Below are positions 60,002 through 64,000 of a DNA stretch of 64,000 nucleotides, piece after piece; positions within the stretch are counted from its first letter, which is position 1, and the number at the start of each line of letters is the position of its first letter. Source of the stretch: Hymenoscyphus infarciens (lineage: Eukaryota; Ascomycota; Leotiomycetes; Helotiales; Helotiaceae); contig LLCB01000065.1 in the NCBI GenBank assembly GCA_001414345.1, positions 153,822-217,821 of the forward strand. Direction: 5' to 3'. The position numbers and the translations under genes are program-made. Below the pieces are notes generated by a model. It had not been told where the DNA came from. It saw only the letters and a program-made list of their open reading frames with translations, and ran no database searches.

Positions 60002-61810
60002 ATGGCTTCGACTTCCGACGAAGGTCCAAAGCCTCCACGCGATCGAATATCTGCCAAATCGACAGCTGACCCTATCCTACGTAACGCTCTCCGATACACC
60101 ATCTCCTCGAAGGAATACGAAACCCTACATAAATTCATCATCTCAAGGTCTAAGGTTCTACAGAGAAACGCGCCGACAGTTGCGAAGGTTGAGAAGTTGC
60201 TGGAACGGCCGGGGAGGGATGATTATAATGCTGCTGCTGTACGGGCGAGTTTGAGGGTGTTCTTTGCTACAGCTGCGGGATTGAAGGCTTGGGGGGCTGT
60301 TAAGGAACGGTTTTTGGGGGGTGGTGTCATTAGGTTTGTTTATTTCTTTTACTTTACTCTTTTGGGGTAGGATTGAAGGTGAATTGGATGCTGACTTTTT
60401 TTGATAGAGGGAAGAGAGTTCCATTATGGAGATCACCTAATTTTCGACTTTCCCTCTCGTTATCTACCATTCTACTCCTTCACCGGATTCTCTTCCGCTT
60501 CTTCACGAGATTAAGAGCGCATCTTCTTACGCCTGAAGCAAGGCCTTTTCGACAGAGGAATAAGAGGACTAGTAAGACTCTAACATCGAGTTTGGCTCCT
60601 GCGGTTGGAGCGAGTCTTGCGGGGTTCGCGCTGGGTGTTTATCCGGGTGATCAATTGAGGGTTTCGATCTCGATATATGCGTTGAGTCGGGCGGCGGAGT
60701 TTGCTTATAATCATGCGGAAGATGAGGGCTGGATTTGGGGGAGGGAGGGGAGTAAGTGGGAACGGCCTTGGTGGTGGGGGAGTTGGTTGTTGTATCCTTT
60801 GACCTGTGGACAGCTGCTTCATGCTTTTGTTTTTGATCGGGATTGTTTTCCGAAGGTGAGTGAGTCCTCATGGTTTACTGGGAAATTGCTAATGATTTAT
60901 GAAGGCATATGGAGATTTCATTTTGAAATACTCGCCGCAGTATATTCAGACGAGACCGGAAGACTATCCAGCAGCGCTTCCGTGGCCGAATACCTACGAA
61001 ATCGTGGATAAACTTGCTGAAACTGCAAAACTCAATTACCCGTAAGTTAAACACTCTTCGCAGATAATCCATTCTTCACTAACAAACCCCAGACCCTTCA
61101 TCTCCCCCATCCTCTTCCCAAACAACACAACAACCCTCCCAAAAGCCCTAACCAGCATTTCACCAATCACCTCCCCCGCCCACCCCCTAATAACATCCCT
61201 CACTTGCGCAACCCTCCACCCCTCCGACCCCTCCTGTCTCCGCACCTACCTCACATACTGGATTCGCGTCTTCCCGCGACTAACCCGTTTCTTCACCGCT
61301 ATATTCGTCCTCTTCTCCTTGCCTAAGTACAAAACCTTCTATAAATCCCCGATTATGACGCTTAATAAACTCGCCTCACGCATCTTGCTCTACTCCTCTT
61401 TCGTTGCTGGATCAATAGGAACGAGTTGGGGCGCGATTTGTTTCTTCCAGCAATTCCTTCCACGCCATATCCTCGCTACCCAACGCTTCTTTTTAGGTGG
61501 CATGTTAGGCGGTCTTTGGGGGTTCGTGGTGCGCGGACAAGCGAGATCCGAGTTCTTGTATTCGGCACGGGCGAGTTTGGATAGTTTGTGGAAGGTTGGG
61601 AGGAAGAGGGGGTGGTGGAGGGGGTTTAGGGGCGGGGATGTGTGGCTTTTTGTGGCGAGTTTGATGGTTGTTAATTTGGTTTATGAGAGGGATGGGAGGA
61701 GTTTGAGGAGTGGGGTTGTGAGACGTGGGGTGAGCAGTCTTAGAGGGGAGGGTTTTAGAGATTATGTTGCGGAAGAGGAAAAAAGAATTAAGGAGGGAAG
61801 CGAGGAGTGA
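60002..61810 (+). CDS. TMEM135-like multi-span membrane protein, four exons
   Basis: Exons 60002-60333, 60408-60855, 60905-61041 and 61093-61810 give 544 aa. Introns of 74, 49 and 51 bp have GTTTGT, GTGAGT and GTAAGT donors. Frame continuity at each junction restores VIRGKRVPLWRSPNF, DCFPKAYGDFILKYSP and LNYPPFISPI, the last two typical of this family. Hydrophobic segments occur in the regions around residues 115-135, 180-205, 220-250, 380-420 and 440-470. The W-rich EDEGWIWG segment near 235 and a Gly-rich RFFLGGMLGGLWGF helix near 450 recall TMEM135, a peroxisome- and mitochondrion-linked protein in animals. Predicted location is an organelle membrane; function in fungi is unclear. A GAGT repeat (61805-61840) overlaps the stop codon. 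Confidence 0.82.
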
Positions 61811-61840
61811 GTGAGTGAGTGAGTGAGTGAGTGAGTGAGT
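61805..61840. repeat. (GAGT)n repeat overlapping a stop codon
   Basis: Nine GAGT units begin inside the last codons of the TMEM135-like gene, so the TGA stop belongs to the repeat. Changes in unit number would not move the stop, since it lies in the first unit. Confidence 0.85.
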
Positions 61841-63107
61841 AGTTGCTTAGCAGTGGAGTTTATGGGGTGAGAGGGCAGTGAGGGAAGGGAATGGGAGTTA
61901 TGAGGTGATGATTATATGATATATATACCTGTATGAAATTTTGAGTCGTCGTTTTGTACGATTTAGTTTATAATGCTTGTTTTTTATTTTATTTTTGACA
62001 ACCAAGGGGTTGTGGGTCTTCAGGTATTTTTTTCAGGTGGCGACATACCTCTCTTGCCCTCTCGTTCGCTGTCGGCAGCAGGTGAATATTTCTCGTTGTT
62101 TAGGATGATTTGATATTAGATGTTCCAAGGGTTTGGGACAATTAAAAAGATACTTGGATTTGTCCTGGAACCCCATTGGGAGGTTCGAACGAGGGTTGTG
62201 AACCTGTGTTTCGTGTTTAGTGTTGCTTTTTTCTTTCTTTTCCTAACCACGGCGGGCTATAATTGGTATATAAAGTTGGCCAGCAATTTTTCTTATCATG
62301 ATTTTTGTCTTCTCGATTTCTTGTCTTTTCTGAGAGGGGTGGTGTTTGTGAGTCTAGGAGGTACTGGGTCGTGTAATGTTTCGTCGAAGAGTTGCGGTTT
62401 TTATTGTGCTATCGTCTTTTGGGAGAGCTGGTTTTCGAGTCGTCTCTGGGGTCTTTTGTTGGTAGGACGGTGGGAAATTGTCCCTACCAACGGTAGATAG
62501 GTAGATGCTTGTTCGATTTTTTTTCTCAACTTCTTTTCGCGTGTGATATCCACGAAACTAGGGCTCTATAGGCATACAGATATCTGTAGTCAAGAAAGGC
62601 GGCGGCGAATCTGTATCTCTTTCTTCTCGTTGTTCCAATTTTATAACACAATCTCAAGTATCAGCCTAGATATTTTGGCACAATTGAAGTTGCTTGTTCC
62701 AAGTTTCTGGGTTAATATTTCAGATTGTGTTATCGCTGGAATAACGAGTCAATCACAGGTCTCTCATGCTGCGCTACACACGGGAGGGAACTTTTGAACT
62801 GCGATAGAGCTCGCAAATTGGAGTCACGAGTTCCCTTATAGCTGGAAAGTACTTCGTAATGACAAAATGCGGACCTGAAGTTGGGCCCCTGAGAATAGCC
62901 GAGGGTCTCACCAAGTATTTCTGAACGGCCGGTTCTTCACAAGATTATAGCTAGCAAGAGGATTGGACGAGACATCCTCAGTTCTTCAAGAAGAATTGTG
63001 AGAGCCATGAAATTGCGTTTCTAATTCTTTTGACCGGCCTAGATCATTTCGCAAAATGAGATTTGAGAGTGTCCGAGAACAGCGGTTTCATCATAATAAG
63101 AGTCCGG
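61811..63107. other. Convergent intergenic region
   Basis: 3' flank of the TMEM135-like gene, T/G-rich to 62.5 kb. Frames at 62120-62500 and 62543-62797 are Phe/Ser-rich and not protein-like. The last 300 bp approach the end of the minus-strand fragment that follows. Confidence 0.4.
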
Positions 63108-63704
63108 CTACCAAATCTTCATTTTGCTCTTTTTAACATGGCCATTCTCAAGAATTGCCCTTATTCCCTCGTTCTCGTCGGGTCCCCAGTCTTGTTCAAA
63201 CATCGGCGCAGACGAGTGTCCGCTTGAAGACCAAGTGACGAGTTCTCCTATCGCGTCCATCCCGTTGACGAAGCCCACCCTCTCGTATTCAGGCACATCC
63301 CCGCTCGCACATATTCCAGTCGAACAACGTCGACTCAACACCAAACCATGGACTGTTCCTTTTGACAGAGCAGTTAAGAGCATAACCAAGTTCATACTCT
63401 CTAGTTCCATGCCGTCCAATCTATCCAGCTTTATGGACCCATCGTAAGCCGGAGTCGCTTGATGTACATCCATCATGGCAACGCAATTAGGGGGTAAGGT
63501 TACCTTTGAATCCCACTTGACCCGATAGCAAGCCCGGTAAATCTCGCCACCGTCCATTCCGAAATTTTCCCGGTAGTGCTGGAACCATATACTCTCGATG
63601 GGGACCAAGTAACCCTCACCCAAAAGTGACGCAGGCGTCGGTGGTCCTGCAGTCATCGCTGACTTCTCGTTGGTTGTATACTCGACACTGAGAACTTCCA
63701 TCAA
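63108..63704 (-). CDS. C-terminal part of a possible HET-type (heterokaryon incompatibility) protein, N-terminus missing
   Basis: A 198-codon frame with good protein composition. The middle has a globular look (YLVPIESIWFQHYRENFGM, then IYRACYRVKWDSK), and the stretch VHGLVLSRRC followed by EYERVGFV resembles the region after the HET domain in fungal incompatibility proteins, where a 'valuable/arguable YxRIGxF' segment is common. The frame is open upstream beyond the first ATG to about 63790, where an AT-rich, palindromic sequence with stops begins. A CTGCAG there could act as a splice acceptor, so the gene may continue across an intron out of the window, or may be cut off by an insertion. 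The HET domain itself is not visible. Family call is tentative. Confidence 0.4.
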   Translation of the reverse strand: MMEVLSVEYTTNEKSAMTAGPPTPASLLGEGYLVPIESIWFQHYRENFGMDGGEIYRACYRVKWDSKVTLPPNCVAMMDVHQATPAYDGSIKLDRLDGMELESMNLVMLLTALSKGTVHGLVLSRRCSTGICASGDVPEYERVGFVNGMDAIGELVTWSSSGHSSAPMFEQDWGPDENEGIRAILENGHVKKSKMKIW

Positions 63705-64000
63705 GGAAGCGTCGCTGGGAACATTGGCGACACGCGCATGCCTTATTTGCCCCAGTGTGGTCGATAGTATTATCGTGATAAAATACTGCAGTATTTTAGA
63801 TTAATATATTATCATGATATCCCAGTAGTACGTATCCAAATACGCTATAATACGATCGTAATATCGTGATATTATACGGTATATCTTTTAATGACTCGTA
63901 AGCGCTAAAACCCACTTTTTCTCAAAATGAGGCTATTCACACTTTTTCTATATACTCTTTTATTACTTACTTATTAGACTAAAATAATTTTTATTCATCG
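63705..64000. repeat. AT-rich edge with palindromes
   Basis: AT-rich DNA with recurring ATCGTGATAT/ATCATGATAT motifs and a perfect 20-bp palindrome at 63779-63798 centred on CTGCAG. Likely eroded repeat or transposon end running off the right side of the window. Confidence 0.5.

Noticed and set aside
1..64000. tRNA, 5S rRNA or other standard RNA genes
   Set aside because: Visual scanning for T-arm and box-like GGTTCGAATCC/GGTTCAAATCC segments gave no candidate with a matching acceptor stem. A covariance search would be needed to exclude them fully.

Overview
The window reads as nuclear DNA of a filamentous ascomycete (Pezizomycotina; Leotiomycetes is my guess from overall protein flavour, but the genus cannot be fixed). 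The evidence is many short introns (45-219 bp) with GTRNGY-type donors and CTAAC/CTRAY-like branch points, Ser/Pro-rich disordered protein tails, pyrimidine-rich leaders, and AT-rich islands without open frames. The nonsense codons in the decayed genes are mostly CAA/CAG or TGG codons changed to TAA/TAG. That is CpA to TpA on one strand or the other, the signature of repeat-induced point mutation (RIP).

Layout. 1-5.5 kb: a FUSC/ArAE-like membrane protein (minus strand, cut by the left edge) diverges from a class I Sir2 deacetylase (plus). 5.5-13.3 kb: an accessory block holding an AT-rich RIP-like island, a decayed coiled-coil gene, two MITE-like inverted-repeat elements, an intact small dual-specificity phosphatase and a heavily broken DUF3669 pseudogene. 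13.3-19 kb: little of note apart from coding-like minus-strand fragments at 14.6-16.0 kb and a 20-C run. 19-26.8 kb: a PMCA-type Ca2+ ATPase (three exons), a small MGAC-start (probably lipid-anchored) protein, and the complex I ESSS/NDUFB11 subunit. 26.8-41.4 kb: a desert of about 14.6 kb with no convincing gene, an AT-rich patch, simple repeats and small hairpin elements. 41.4-62 kb: a conserved fungal protein of the type often labelled 'vegetative cell wall protein gp1', a family-16 (Rrg1-like) methyltransferase, a five-exon armadillo protein resembling SmgGDS/Rap1GDS1, a nuclear-looking coiled-coil protein, an LRR protein of about 1059 aa, and a four-exon TMEM135-like membrane protein. 63-64 kb: the C-terminal part of a possible HET-type protein beside AT-rich, palindrome-bearing DNA.

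The intact genes are mostly housekeeping (chromatin, calcium, respiration, small-GTPase and membrane functions) and do not form a pathway or biosynthetic cluster. I found no convincing new multi-gene system. The most interesting material is the repeat and decay layer: a short hairpin repeat present twice in opposite orientation, a three-anchor dispersed repeat present twice, two MITE-like elements, and two RIP-scarred genes flanking an intact phosphatase. Exon coordinates are my own readings from splice signals and reading-frame continuity. Homology calls are from recognition, not from searches.
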